Positions 29,860 through 37,405 of a DNA stretch of 37,663 nucleotides are shown here, one piece after another. Source of the stretch: DATKPA01 sp051955985. Its GTDB lineage: Bacteria; Planctomycetota; Phycisphaerae; WQYP01. Made by a program: the position numbers and the translations under genes. The stretch's first letter is position 1. Each line of letters opens with the position of its first letter. Location of the stretch: positions 1 to 37,663 of the forward strand of contig JBQCGD010000163.1 in the NCBI GenBank assembly GCA_051955985.1, written 5' to 3'. The notes below the pieces were generated by a model. That model ran no database searches and was not told where the DNA came from. It worked only from the letters and a program-made list of their open reading frames with translations.

Positions 29860-31212
29860 ATGCCCCAGATCACGATGACTCCTCAGCAAATCGTCTCCGA
29901 ACTCGACAAGCACATCGTCGGACAGGCCGCCGGCAAACGCGCCGTCGCCATCGCCGTCCGCAACCGCTGGCGCCGCCAGCAACTCCCCCCCGAACTCGCC
30001 TCCGCCGTCATCCCCAAAAACATCCTCATGATCGGACCCACCGGCGTCGGCAAAACCGAAATCGCCCGCCGCCTCGCCTCCCTCACCGGCGCCCCCTTCA
30101 TCAAGGTCGAAGCCACCAAGTACACCGAGGTCGGCTACGTCGGCCGCGACGTTGAATCCATGGTCCGCGACCTCCTCGAAATCGCCATCCGCATGGTCCA
30201 GCAGGAACAGGCCGCCACCCTCCGCGAAAAAGCGTCAGCCGCCGTCGAAGACCGCCTCGTCGATCTCCTCCTCCCTCTCGAAGAACAGTCCTACAGCAGC
30301 GACCCCGAAGAACAGGAACGCCGCACCCGCTCCCGCGAAAAAATCCGCTCCGGCCTCAAAACCGGCGCCTTCGATTCCGCCACCGTCGACATCGCCGTCA
30401 CCGAAAAACCCCAGACCGGAAACCTCCTCGGCATGATGGGCATGGACCAGATGGACGCCATGGGCGGCGGCGGTCTCTCCGAAATGTTCGAACGCCTCAT
30501 GCCCGGCAAAACCCACCGCCGCAAACTCCGCGTCACCGAGGCACGCGAATTCCTCATGCAGCAGGAAGCCGAAAAACTCATCGACCGCGAATCCGTCGTC
30601 GCCCAGGCCATCGAACGCACCGAAAACTCCGGCATCATCTTCATCGACGAAATCGACAAAATCGCCGGCGCCGAATCCAAGTCCGGACCCGACGTCAGCA
30701 GGGGGGGTGTCCAACGCGACCTCCTCCCCATCGTCGAAGGCTCCACCGTCTCCACCAAGCACGGCCCCGTCAAAACCGACCACATCCTATTCATCGCCGC
30801 CGGCGCCTTCCACAACGCCAAGCCAAGCGACCTCATGCCCGAACTCCAGGGCCGCTTCCCCATCCGCGTCGAACTCTCCGACCTCACCAAGGACGACTTC
30901 GTCCGCATCCTCACCGAACCCGAAAACTCCCTCATGAAACAAACCATGGCCCTCCTCTCCACCGAACAAGTCACCCTCGAATTCACCGAAGACGCCGTCG
31001 ACGCCATCGCCGAGTTCGCCTACAACGTCAACCGCAAGACGCAAAACATCGGCGCCCGCCGCCTCAACTCCATCATCGAACGCGTCTGCGAAGACCTCTC
31101 CTACTCCGCCTCCGAACGCCGCGGCGAAAAACACGTCATCACCGGCCGCAACGTCAAAGACCGCCTCACCAAAATCACCGCCGAAGACGACCGCTCCAAA
31201 ACCCTCCTGTAA
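29860..31212 (+). CDS. hslU: ATP-dependent protease ATPase subunit HslU
   Basis: AAA+ unfoldase that feeds substrates to the HslV peptidase. 450 residues starting MPQITMTPQQIVSELDKHIVGQ, in line with the family start. Walker A GPTGVGKT is at 59-66, the pore loop GYVGRD at 92-97, Walker B IIFIDEIDKI with Asp263-Glu264, and the family blocks RGGVQRDLLPIVEGSTV, ELQGRFPIRVEL and NIGARRLNSIIERV. The intermediate I-domain (about 110-240) includes a Met/Gly-rich stretch (GMMGMDQMDAMGGGG). hslV, normally next to it, is not on either side; the neighbours are a ROK regulator and a small cassette. A weak GCGGA precedes the ATG. Confidence 0.96.
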   Translation: MPQITMTPQQIVSELDKHIVGQAAGKRAVAIAVRNRWRRQQLPPELASAVIPKNILMIGPTGVGKTEIARRLASLTGAPFIKVEATKYTEVGYVGRDVESMVRDLLEIAIRMVQQEQAATLREKASAAVEDRLVDLLLPLEEQSYSSDPEEQERRTRSREKIRSGLKTGAFDSATVDIAVTEKPQTGNLLGMMGMDQMDAMGGGGLSEMFERLMPGKTHRRKLRVTEAREFLMQQEAEKLIDRESVVAQAIERTENSGIIFIDEIDKIAGAESKSGPDVSRGGVQRDLLPIVEGSTVSTKHGPVKTDHILFIAAGAFHNAKPSDLMPELQGRFPIRVELSDLTKDDFVRILTEPENSLMKQTMALLSTEQVTLEFTEDAVDAIAEFAYNVNRKTQNIGARRLNSIIERVCEDLSYSASERRGEKHVITGRNVKDRLTKITAEDDRSKTLL

Positions 31213-31238
31213 CCGTATTGCATCCCGCTCCCGTTTAG

Positions 31239-31258
31239 CCCCGGCCTTTGGGCCGGGG
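31239..31258. repeat. Strong hairpin after hslU
   Basis: CCCCGGCC-TTTG-GGCCGGGG, an 8-bp GC stem. It is followed by AATAAA rather than a T run, so it is not a standard terminator on the plus strand. It may stabilise the hslU mRNA end. Confidence 0.5.
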
Positions 31259-31284
31259 AATAAACACCTCCCCGACGTGAAAAC

Positions 31285-31293
31285 TGCTATAAT
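31285..31293 (+). promoter_or_regulatory. Extended -10 promoter directly before the 31300 start codon
   Basis: TGCTATAAT, with a perfect TATAAT at 31288-31293, ends six bases before the ATG at 31300. The predicted transcription start is the A of the start codon, giving a leaderless mRNA. No -35 is evident. The same nonamer drives the toxin-antitoxin operon at 19974-19982. Confidence 0.65.
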
Positions 31294-31299
31294 TCACGC

Positions 31300-31512
31300 A
31301 TGGGTTCTAATCCTGAACATGAAGCCTTCCTCAAAAAGCTCGCCGATCCCCACTTCTACGGCGAGCAGGACGAGAACGGCGTAGATGTGTCCCTCATCCG
31401 CGAGAACCTGAAACTCACTCCCCTCCAGCGGCTCCGGAAAATGGATTACGCATCGAGAGGTGCCTTTGAGCTCCGAAAACGCGTTCGACGCATTGCCCCC
31501 CAGCAACCTTGA
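31300..31512 (+). CDS. Small protein preceding a nucleotidyltransferase, likely its cassette partner
   Basis: 70 residues, no signal peptide or membrane segment. The core GVDVSLIRENLKLTPLQRLRKMD resembles short proteins often found immediately upstream of orphan nucleotidyltransferase genes (pattern G-V-D-x-S-L-I-R, then L-T-P-x-x-R-L). The N-terminus is polar (GSNPEHEAFLKKLADPHFYGEQ) and the C-terminus basic. Its 3' end overlaps the next gene by 53 bases in another frame. The mRNA is probably leaderless. Lower GC than the flanking hslU and GT2 genes suggests transfer. A toxin-antitoxin role is inference from context only. Confidence 0.65.
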   Translation: MGSNPEHEAFLKKLADPHFYGEQDENGVDVSLIRENLKLTPLQRLRKMDYASRGAFELRKRVRRIAPQQP

Positions 31513-31987
31513 AAAGGTTGTCTCACTTTTCCGATCCAAAGGCGTCCGATTCCTGGTCGTCGGCGGCCAGGCGGAATTCCTCTTTGGAAGTTCTCGTCTC
31601 ACCGTAGATGTGGACGTCTGTTACGCACGTGATCGCGAGAATATTCGGACGATTGTAGAGTGCCTGCGCGAAATCCACGCGCGGCTGCGCGGAGCACCGG
31701 ACGATGTCCCGTTTCGACTCGATGCGCGTTCTCTGGAAATCGGTTGCAATTTCACATTCAAAACGGACTTGGGCGACGTCGACATTCTTGGCTACGTCGA
31801 ACCTGTCGGCGACTATGAAAAGCTCCTTGCCCGCCACGAATCCTATGAAGTCGGGTCAACCGTGATTAATACGATCAGTCTTGAAGACCTTCTTACTGTA
31901 AAACGCCATGTGAACCGCGATAAGGATCAGGAATCAATCGCACAACTCCTCACCATTAAACGGTTGCGCGAAAAAGGTCAGGCGTAA
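31460..31987 (+). CDS. MNT/AbiEii-like nucleotidyltransferase
   Basis: 175 residues from a GTG at 31460 (MPLSSENAFDALPPSN); no ATG exists in frame before the catalytic motif, and a TTG at 31466 is an alternative. The nucleotidyltransferase motif is clear: LVVGGQAEFLFGSSRLTVDVDVCY, that is Gly-Gly, then Arg-x-Thr-x-Asp-x-Asp, with a later Asp in LGDVDILGYV. The C-terminal helix region has SLEDLLTVKRHVNRDKDQESIAQLLTIKRL. Such orphan enzymes occur as toxins (AbiEii type) or as antitoxin partners of HEPN proteins. No HEPN gene is visible, but the small upstream gene overlaps by 53 bases and may be the partner. Base composition is lower in GC than that of hslU. Confidence 0.75.
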   Translation: MPLSSENAFDALPPSNLEKVVSLFRSKGVRFLVVGGQAEFLFGSSRLTVDVDVCYARDRENIRTIVECLREIHARLRGAPDDVPFRLDARSLEIGCNFTFKTDLGDVDILGYVEPVGDYEKLLARHESYEVGSTVINTISLEDLLTVKRHVNRDKDQESIAQLLTIKRLREKGQA

Positions 31988-32025
31988 CAAGCGCCCGCCC
32001 ACGTGCCAACTCCCCTTTTTCCCAC

Positions 32026-32031
32026 TACAAT
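32026..32031 (+). promoter_or_regulatory. Possible -10 box of the GT2 gene
   Basis: TACAAT (five of six to TATAAT) in a C/T-rich context, 36 bases before the GTG start at 32068. No clear -35. Confidence 0.3.
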
Positions 32032-32067
32032 CTCCCCCTCATCGTTTCCCATCGGAGCCCCCACCGC

Positions 32068-32814
32068 GTGCCCCCCCAACCCGACATCTCCATCATCGCC
32101 CCCGCCTACAACGAACTCGACAACGTAGAACCCCTCATCGAACGCATCCGCGAAGTCTTCGAACCCACCGGTCTCGCCTACGAAGCCGTCATCGTCGACG
32201 ACGCCTCCACCGACGGCACCCGCGAAAAACTCCTCGCACTCCACGCCAAGTACCCCTGGCTCCGCGTCATCTCCCTCGCCAAAAACTCCGGCCAGACCGC
32301 CGCCATGGACGCCGGCTTCCGTCACGCCCGCGGCAAAGTCTTCGGCACCGTCGACGCCGACATGCAAAACGACCCCGCCGAAATCGCCCGCCTCATGAAA
32401 CTCCTCTCCCCCTCCGTCGACATGGTCAACGGCTGGCGCAAAGACCGCCAGGACAAAAACAAGGGCATGCGCCGCATCCAGACCAAAATCGCCAACGGCA
32501 TCCGCAACTGGCTCTCCAACGACGACATCAAGGACTCCGCCTGCGGCCTCAAAGTCTACAAACGCGAGTGCCTCGACGGCCTCACCCTCTACAAAGGCAT
32601 GCACCGCTTCTTCCCCACACTCGTCCGCATGCGCGGCTTCAACGTCATCGAAGTCCCCATCTCCCACCACCCACGCCTCACCGGCGCCACCAAGTACAAA
32701 TTCGGCTCCCGCGTCCTCCGCGCCTTCGTCGACCTCCTCGCCGTCCGCTGGATGAAAAAACGCGTCATCCGCTACGAGGCCCGCGAAGTCTCCGCCGATC
32801 CATCCCAAGCCTGA
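32068..32814 (+). CDS. GT2 family glycosyltransferase, dolichol/polyprenyl-phosphate sugar synthase-like
   Basis: 248 residues from a GTG at 32068. A GT-A fold: ISIIAPAYNELDNVEPLIERI at the N-terminus, VIVDDASTDGTREKL, KNSGQTAAMDAGFRHARG, and the metal-binding DADMQNDP. The following SACGLKVYKRECLDGL and HHPRLTGATKYKFGSRVLRAFVDLLAVRW are typical of polyprenyl-phosphate glycosyltransferases. No C-terminal membrane helices are present, in contrast to ArnC or GtrB, so it is of the short DPM1-like kind. It could charge a lipid carrier used by the GT-C enzymes at 5954 or 20513; that link is inference. A hairpin with a T run follows about 70 bases after the stop. Confidence 0.88.
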   Translation: MPPQPDISIIAPAYNELDNVEPLIERIREVFEPTGLAYEAVIVDDASTDGTREKLLALHAKYPWLRVISLAKNSGQTAAMDAGFRHARGKVFGTVDADMQNDPAEIARLMKLLSPSVDMVNGWRKDRQDKNKGMRRIQTKIANGIRNWLSNDDIKDSACGLKVYKRECLDGLTLYKGMHRFFPTLVRMRGFNVIEVPISHHPRLTGATKYKFGSRVLRAFVDLLAVRWMKKRVIRYEAREVSADPSQA

Positions 32815-32884
32815 GCCACTCTCCCACTACCCCGTAAATGCCTGCGACGCCGAATTTTCGGACGTTCCACTTTCATATGGTTCC

Positions 32885-32909
32885 CGGGAAAAATTTTCCC
32901 GCTTTTTTT
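32885..32909 (+). terminator. Probable terminator of the GT2 gene
   Basis: CGGGAAAA-A-TTTTCCCG, an almost perfect palindrome, followed by CTTTTTTT. Its T run merges into the -35 box of the next promoter. Confidence 0.6.
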
Positions 32910-32935
32910 GACCACCGCCATATCCGCAGTATATT
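32908..32935 (+). promoter_or_regulatory. Sigma-70-type promoter of the PEP-CTERM gene
   Basis: TTGACC at 32908-32913 (five of six), a 16-base spacer, TATATT at 32930-32935 (five of six). The predicted leader before the ATG at 33136 is about 190 bases. Confidence 0.6.
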
Positions 32936-33135
32936 CCAGTATCACGCTGGCTTAGCCGGTCTGATCGAGCTGGGGAACTCAAAATTTTCGTAAGCGCAGT
33001 CGCCCGCTGGCGCCGCGGACCTCCGTTCCGCGCGAGCGACGCCCCATCTCTCGCGCCCCCAATCTTCCTTCGTGCTCGGCCTACCACATCCTCCGGGCGG
33101 GACTCTTTCGTCGTTTTTCTGGAGAGGAAACTCGC

Positions 33136-33993
33136 ATGTCGTTCTCACTCAAGCTCGCCCTTCCCGCTATGGCTGCCGCTCTGCTGCTCCCCATGGCCGC
33201 CGCGCACGCCGCCGTCCTCGTCTCCGACAACTTCGAAGCCCCCGGCGATACCATCGGCAACGCGCCCACCGGCAGTTGGACCGCCACCTCCAATATGACC
33301 GCCACCATCGTCAGCGACAACACCACCGACCCCTCCGGCTCCCAGGCCCTCGACCAATCCGCCTCCTCCGGCAGCCAGTATTCCACCCTCACACTCCCCT
33401 CCAGCATCACCCTCAACGATGGCGATTCCCTCACCATGAGCTTCAACATCCGCCTCACCGACCCCGCCTCCATCACCACCGGCGACCGCAAGTTCCGCTT
33501 CGGCTTCTACAACTCCTCCGTCAACGAAGGATACGTCGGCCGCATGGATGTCGGCGCCGACACCAACAGCGCCAAGGCCGATATCTGGGCTACCCACAGC
33601 GGCGGACTCGGCGTCTCCTCCGGCTCCGGCGGCAAGGAAATCGGCTCCACCTCCGATCCCCTCGGCCAACTCACCAACTCTGACGTCGACAACATCTCCC
33701 TCACCATCGCCCGCTCCGGAAACGATATCAACGAAACCCTCACCATCACCGATCTCACCAACCCCGCCACCATCACCATCAACGGCACCGACAACACCAC
33801 CAAGACCACCATCACCACCGACACCGCCTACACCTTCGACAAGTTCCTCGTCGGCCAGAACGGCGGCAGCGCCATCGATTACCACCTCGACGCCGTCACC
33901 CTCACCTCCACTACCGCGGCCCCCGAGCCCGCCAGCCTCGGCGTCATCGGAATCGGCGCACTCGCCCTCCTCAAACGCCGCCGCCGCGCCTGA
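33136..33993 (+). CDS. Secreted PEP-CTERM protein of unknown function
   Basis: 285 residues; GGAGAGGA precedes the ATG. The signal peptide is MSFSLKLALPAMAAALLLPMAAAHA. The mature part is a predicted beta-sandwich rich in Ser, Thr, Asn and Asp (VSDNFEAPGDTIGNAPTGSW near the start; SITLNDGDSLTMSFNIRL; KFRFGFYNSSVNEGYVGRMDVG), resembling the concanavalin-like domains of other planctomycete PEP-CTERM proteins, but no catalytic motif is visible. The tail is a PEP-CTERM signal with Pro-Glu-Pro-Ala-Ser-Leu-Gly, a short hydrophobic helix and Lys-Arg-Arg-Arg-Arg-Ala. Exosortase processing is expected from the family; no sorting enzyme is in the window. A terminator follows. Confidence 0.85.
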   Translation: MSFSLKLALPAMAAALLLPMAAAHAAVLVSDNFEAPGDTIGNAPTGSWTATSNMTATIVSDNTTDPSGSQALDQSASSGSQYSTLTLPSSITLNDGDSLTMSFNIRLTDPASITTGDRKFRFGFYNSSVNEGYVGRMDVGADTNSAKADIWATHSGGLGVSSGSGGKEIGSTSDPLGQLTNSDVDNISLTIARSGNDINETLTITDLTNPATITINGTDNTTKTTITTDTAYTFDKFLVGQNGGSAIDYHLDAVTLTSTTAAPEPASLGVIGIGALALLKRRRRA

Positions 33994-34030
33994 CCGCTCT
34001 CCCCCATCGCGGCCGTTCCTTGTTCCATTC

Positions 34031-34070
34031 AAACGGGTTTGAGACAATTGCGCTGAAACCCGTTTTCTTT
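34031..34070 (+). terminator. Terminator after the PEP-CTERM gene
   Basis: AAACGGGTTT at 34031-34040 and AAACCCGTTT at 34056-34065 form a perfect 10-bp stem with a 15-base loop, followed by TCTTT. Confidence 0.65.
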
Positions 34071-34203
34071 GGGTTGGTGCCGCCGCTCCCCAACCGCGTT
34101 TCGTCGGCCGGATCCCGCCCCGTAAAACAAGTCGCCGCGGTTGGCAACTCTCATCTGCTCCAGTATCGTAAGGGTCTCCACGCGTCCGTCCTCAGAGGTT
34201 TGG

Positions 34204-34809
34204 GTGTCCAACCAGTCCTATAGCGCTTACTCCAGCCGACCCGCCCCGCCGGCCGCCGACGGCCCCTCCGCCACCGGCTACCTCGCCATCATCCTTGCCT
34301 GGGCTGTCCCCGGCCTCGGTCACTTCCTCGTCGGCGAAAAAGCCCGCGGCACCCTCTTCGCCGTCATCATCCACGCCCTCTTCGCCTTCGGCATGCTCAT
34401 CGGCGGCATCCGCGCCATCAACCCACCCGACCAACCCATCTGGACCTACACCCAGTACCTCGCCGGTTGGCCCATGCTCATCGCCGGTCGCGTCGAAAAA
34501 TCCTGGATGCCCCAGCCCGATCACCACGGCTCCAGGTTCAACCAGCTCATGCAGGAATATGACTCCCAACGCCCCAACCCCGCCGACGATTCCCAAATCC
34601 CCCAACGCAAAGCCTACGCCCGGAAAATGTTCGAAAAATACCCCATCCTCACCTACCACCCCAAAATCCAGGACGTCGGCTCCGTCTACTGCGGCATCGC
34701 CGGCATGCTCAACCTCCTCGTCATGTTCGATGTCCTCCTCCGCGTCACCGGCACCGAACGCGAAAATGCCCCCGACAAAAACCGCCCCCTCGCGGAGGCC
34801 GCCAAATGA
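34204..34809 (+). CDS. Membrane protein, possibly DUF6677-like
   Basis: 201 residues from a GTG at 34204, five bases after AGAGG; an in-frame ATG at 34141 has no such site. After a short polar N-terminus (SNQSYSAYSSRPAPPAADG), the segment YLAIILAWAVPGLGHFLVGEKARGTLFAVIIHALFAFGMLIGG forms one or two membrane helices with the PGLGHFLVG turn seen in small planctomycete membrane proteins. A cytosolic or periplasmic Pro-rich part follows (QYDSQRPNPADD-like), and a further hydrophobic helix lies near the C-terminus (YCGIAGMLNLLVMFDVLLRVTG). The function is unknown and the DUF assignment is tentative. It is translationally coupled to the next gene by an ATGA overlap. Confidence 0.7.
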   Translation: MSNQSYSAYSSRPAPPAADGPSATGYLAIILAWAVPGLGHFLVGEKARGTLFAVIIHALFAFGMLIGGIRAINPPDQPIWTYTQYLAGWPMLIAGRVEKSWMPQPDHHGSRFNQLMQEYDSQRPNPADDSQIPQRKAYARKMFEKYPILTYHPKIQDVGSVYCGIAGMLNLLVMFDVLLRVTGTERENAPDKNRPLAEAAK

Positions 34810-35057
34810 TCCCCCTCGCCTTCACGCCCCTCTTCGACCCGCTCCCCGCACTCTTCCCCAACCTCGACGAATACTGGCTCTTCCTCGTCATCCCCCTCGT
34901 CATCGCCATCAGCCTCGTCTACAAAGCCACCCGCCTCAAAGAACTCTCCACCCTCCCAAAACACGCCGCCATCATGTCCGTCCAAATCCTCGTCCTCATG
35001 ACCTTCGCCGCCATCCTCCTCGCCGCCCTCTACTGGTCCGCCGTCCGCGTCCTCTAA
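34806..35057 (+). CDS. Small two-helix membrane protein
   Basis: 83 residues. Two hydrophobic segments: YWLFLVIPLVIAISLVY (about 23-39) and IMSVQILVLMTFAAILLAALYW (about 56-77), joined by a basic loop (KATRLKELSTLPKHAA), so both ends probably face the periplasm. The ATG overlaps the upstream stop (ATGA), indicating an operon and probably a complex with that membrane protein. I do not recognise a family. Confidence 0.7.
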   Translation: MIPLAFTPLFDPLPALFPNLDEYWLFLVIPLVIAISLVYKATRLKELSTLPKHAAIMSVQILVLMTFAAILLAALYWSAVRVL

Positions 35058-35068
35058 GACGCCCCCCC

Positions 35069-35104
35069 AAAAAATCGAAAATCGAAAATCAAAAATCGAA
35101 AATC
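35069..35104 (+). repeat. Short tandem repeat of TCGAAAA units, copy 1
   Basis: Units of AATCGAAA/AATCAAAA between the small membrane protein and the stop of murJ. A second tract of the same units lies at 37474-37506. Confidence 0.8.
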
Positions 35105-35106
35105 CC

Positions 35107-36780
35107 TCACCCCACCTGCAACCCCCCGCGCCTGCGCAACCACCTCCCCACCACCGGCAAATCCCCCACCTCCTGCATCCCAAAAAACCACGCGATCCCC
35201 AAATACACCCCCGCACTCGCCCCCACCACCAGCGGCAACTTCACCAACGCCGTCAGCACCTTCTCCCGCATCCCCACCGCACCCCCGCCCGCCACCTCCC
35301 ACGGCAGCCGAATCCCCCGAATCAACAACCCTACCTCCACCATCACCAGCGTCGCCAGCAGGCTCAACCCCACCGTTTTCCCCAGCGACCGAATCCCCAG
35401 CCGCCCCAGCCTCCGCCGCAATATCCACAACAATATCCCGCTCTGAATCAACGCCGACAGCGACGTCGACAACGCCAGTCCCCCCTCCTCCATGAACCAC
35501 ACCAGCGTCACGTTCAACGAAAAATTCAGCACCACCATCGCCATCGCCGTCTTCATCGGCGTCACCGTGTCCCGCATCGCATAGAACACCCGCAAAATCA
35601 CCAGCTGCGCTTCAAAGCACCAGATCCCCGCGCAAAACCAGATCGCCGCCCACGCCGCCCGATCAATATCGCTCTCCGCCACCTGCCGCCCCGAATAAAT
35701 CAGCGTCACCAGCATGTGCGCAATCAAGATCATCCCGAACGACGCCGGCAGCGACAAAAACAGCGTCTTCCGCAATCCCGCCACCATCAGCCGCTTCATC
35801 TCCGGCACATCGTTCGCCGCCGCCGCCTTCGACAGCATCGGAAATATCGCCGTCGCCATCGATACCCCGAATATCCCCACCGGCAACATGTACAACCGCT
35901 GCGCCGCCGACAATTTCGCCAACGCCCCCGGCCCCAGCGGCAAATTCACCACGTGCCCGAATACCTGCATGAACCCGTTGTTCCCGTGCCCGTCCGGCGA
36001 CAGCCAGTACGCAATCTGCCCATCCATAAACGTGTTAAACTGCACCGCCGACAACCCCAATATCATCGGCAGCATCGGCTTGATCACCTCCATCACCCCC
36101 GACCGCATGTCCCACACCACCCCCAGCCGTACCCCCGACTTCCTCAACGTCGGCATCATCTGCAGCAACTGCAACACCCCCGCAACCAGCACCGCCACCG
36201 CCACCCACACCACACGCCGATCCACCGGATAACCCGCTCCCCACACCATCACCGGCAACACCGCCGCCACCGGCGCCAGAATATTCAAAATGATCGGACT
36301 GATCGCCTGCGCCGCAAACCGCTCATGCACCGTCCCGATCGCCCCCCACAACGCCACCACGCACACCATCGCGCAGTACGGCAACATGATCGCCAGCATC
36401 AACGCCGTCAACGCATTGTTCGGCGTGATCGTCTTCGAAAACGCCAATGGCAACAGCACCGCCTCCCCCAGCAGCGTGATCCCGCCCAGCACCAGCCACA
36501 ACATCGTCGTCGTCGCCCCCGCCAGCCGGTTCGCCGCCTCCTGCCCCTGCTCCTTCTGAATCCGCGTGTACACCGGCACAAACACCGCCGTGAGCGCCCC
36601 CTCCCCGAAGATCCGCCGAAAAAGGTTAGGAAATTGATACCCCATCCAGAAGGATGAGAACGCCGACCCCAGCCCCAGGTACGTCGACCAGATTCTGTCC
36701 CGCGCCAGCCCCGCCACCCGCGACACGATCGTCAACCCCGACATCAAATTCGCGTGACGGACAAATCGCTCTTTCGACAT
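35107..36780 (-). CDS. murJ: Lipid II flippase MurJ (MviN)
   Basis: Moves the peptidoglycan precursor lipid II across the inner membrane. 557 residues from the ATG at 36780; an upstream in-frame TTG adds one residue. The MOP-superfamily pattern with about 14 membrane segments begins ANLMSGLTIVSRVAGLARDRIWSTYLG and has FRRIFGEGALTAVFVPVYTRIQ, the Arg-x2-Gly-Glu-Gly-Ala block that is the MurJ hallmark. Further blocks are LYMLPVGIFGVSMATAIFPMLSKAAA and RVFYAMRDTVTPMKTAMAMVVLNFSLN. With murA at 26106 it supports a working peptidoglycan pathway. Its stop abuts the tandem repeat at 35069-35104. Confidence 0.95.
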   Translation of the reverse strand: MSKERFVRHANLMSGLTIVSRVAGLARDRIWSTYLGLGSAFSSFWMGYQFPNLFRRIFGEGALTAVFVPVYTRIQKEQGQEAANRLAGATTTMLWLVLGGITLLGEAVLLPLAFSKTITPNNALTALMLAIMLPYCAMVCVVALWGAIGTVHERFAAQAISPIILNILAPVAAVLPVMVWGAGYPVDRRVVWVAVAVLVAGVLQLLQMMPTLRKSGVRLGVVWDMRSGVMEVIKPMLPMILGLSAVQFNTFMDGQIAYWLSPDGHGNNGFMQVFGHVVNLPLGPGALAKLSAAQRLYMLPVGIFGVSMATAIFPMLSKAAAANDVPEMKRLMVAGLRKTLFLSLPASFGMILIAHMLVTLIYSGRQVAESDIDRAAWAAIWFCAGIWCFEAQLVILRVFYAMRDTVTPMKTAMAMVVLNFSLNVTLVWFMEEGGLALSTSLSALIQSGILLWILRRRLGRLGIRSLGKTVGLSLLATLVMVEVGLLIRGIRLPWEVAGGGAVGMREKVLTALVKLPLVVGASAGVYLGIAWFFGMQEVGDLPVVGRWLRRRGGLQVG

Positions 36781-37145
36781 CAATCCCTACCCAGTTGGCG
36801 ACAACGCAAAAGAGTTATATCGGCTCAACCCGCCCCAAACCTCCAAGCCCACGCCTTCCACGGCGTGAGGATTCCGGACCCTTCTCCTCACCACCTCCCG
36901 CGCTCGAGCAAGGATGAACTCCTCCGCTCCCCCCCCGCCACGTTCGCAACCGCATAATTCCCACGCTCGCCAGCGCAGGCTAGGTACAAAATGCCACCTC
37001 CCCTGAATTGCTTTGCGCCAACAACCGCCTACACTTTAAGCACAAATTAAGAAGTGTCGCCGTCTCCATAAAAACGGCGGCACCCCGTGGCGCCCCTGAC
37101 CCCGGGCGCCAACAAGTGGCGGCAATAAACAATCTGGAGAATACG
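36781..37145 (+). other. Intergenic region upstream of the small gene at 37146
   Basis: No gene is supported. A weak promoter pair TTGCTT 37008-37013, 16 bases, TACACT 37030-37035 may serve the 37146 gene. An AT-rich inverted repeat ACACTT / AAGTGT lies at 37031-37057. GGAG at 37136-37139 precedes the ATG. Confidence 0.4.
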
Positions 37146-37379
37146 ATGAAACGCCCCGCACTGGAATCTGCACCCCTGCTCCACAAAGACGCCCTCCCCG
37201 ACCGCATCCGAAACCAACTCCTCTGGGCCTTCGACTCCGCCGGCAATCTCGACGGCGACTCCTTCCTCACCATCCTCAAGCACGAACACATCCGCCTCTC
37301 CCCCTCCCACCTCCTCGAACTCGCCAGCGACCTCACCGCCCGCCCCCGCCCCCTCAACACCGCCCCCCACCCCAACTGA
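37146..37379 (+). CDS. Small protein of unknown function
   Basis: 77 residues from the ATG at 37146, preceded by GGAGA. The sequence is MKRPALESAPLLHKDAL, then DRIRNQLLWAFDSAGNLDGDSFLTIL, then HIRLSPSHLLELASDLTARPR. The middle has an acidic loop between two helices that faintly resembles an EF-hand (Asp-x-Ala-x-Asn-x-Asp-Gly-Asp) but is one residue out of register for a canonical loop. No signal peptide or membrane segment. It is a plausible gene because of the ribosome-binding site and non-repetitive composition, although the tail becomes Pro-rich. Confidence 0.5.
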   Translation: MKRPALESAPLLHKDALPDRIRNQLLWAFDSAGNLDGDSFLTILKHEHIRLSPSHLLELASDLTARPRPLNTAPHPN

Positions 37380-37405
37380 AAGTGGGGCCGACGCCCTCGT
37401 CGGCC
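37380..37405 (-). repeat. REP-like palindromic element, copy 3
   Basis: AAGTGGGGCCGACG at 37380-37393, CCCT loop, CGTCGGCC 37398-37405: the same 8-bp stem and AAGTGGGG flank as 6670-6706, in inverted orientation. It begins at the last base of the 37146 gene's stop region. Confidence 0.75.

Larger units (their letters stand above)
32815..33135 (+). other. Leader region of the PEP-CTERM gene at 33136
   Basis: No gene is supported. It contains the hairpin and T run at 32885-32909, the promoter at 32908-32935 and then a 5' leader of about 190 bases ending in GGAGAGGA just before the ATG. Confidence 0.55.

Noticed and set aside
35069..35104. CRISPR-like array in the A-rich repeats
   Set aside because: The units are 7-8 bases in direct tandem with no spacers; no cas genes are present.
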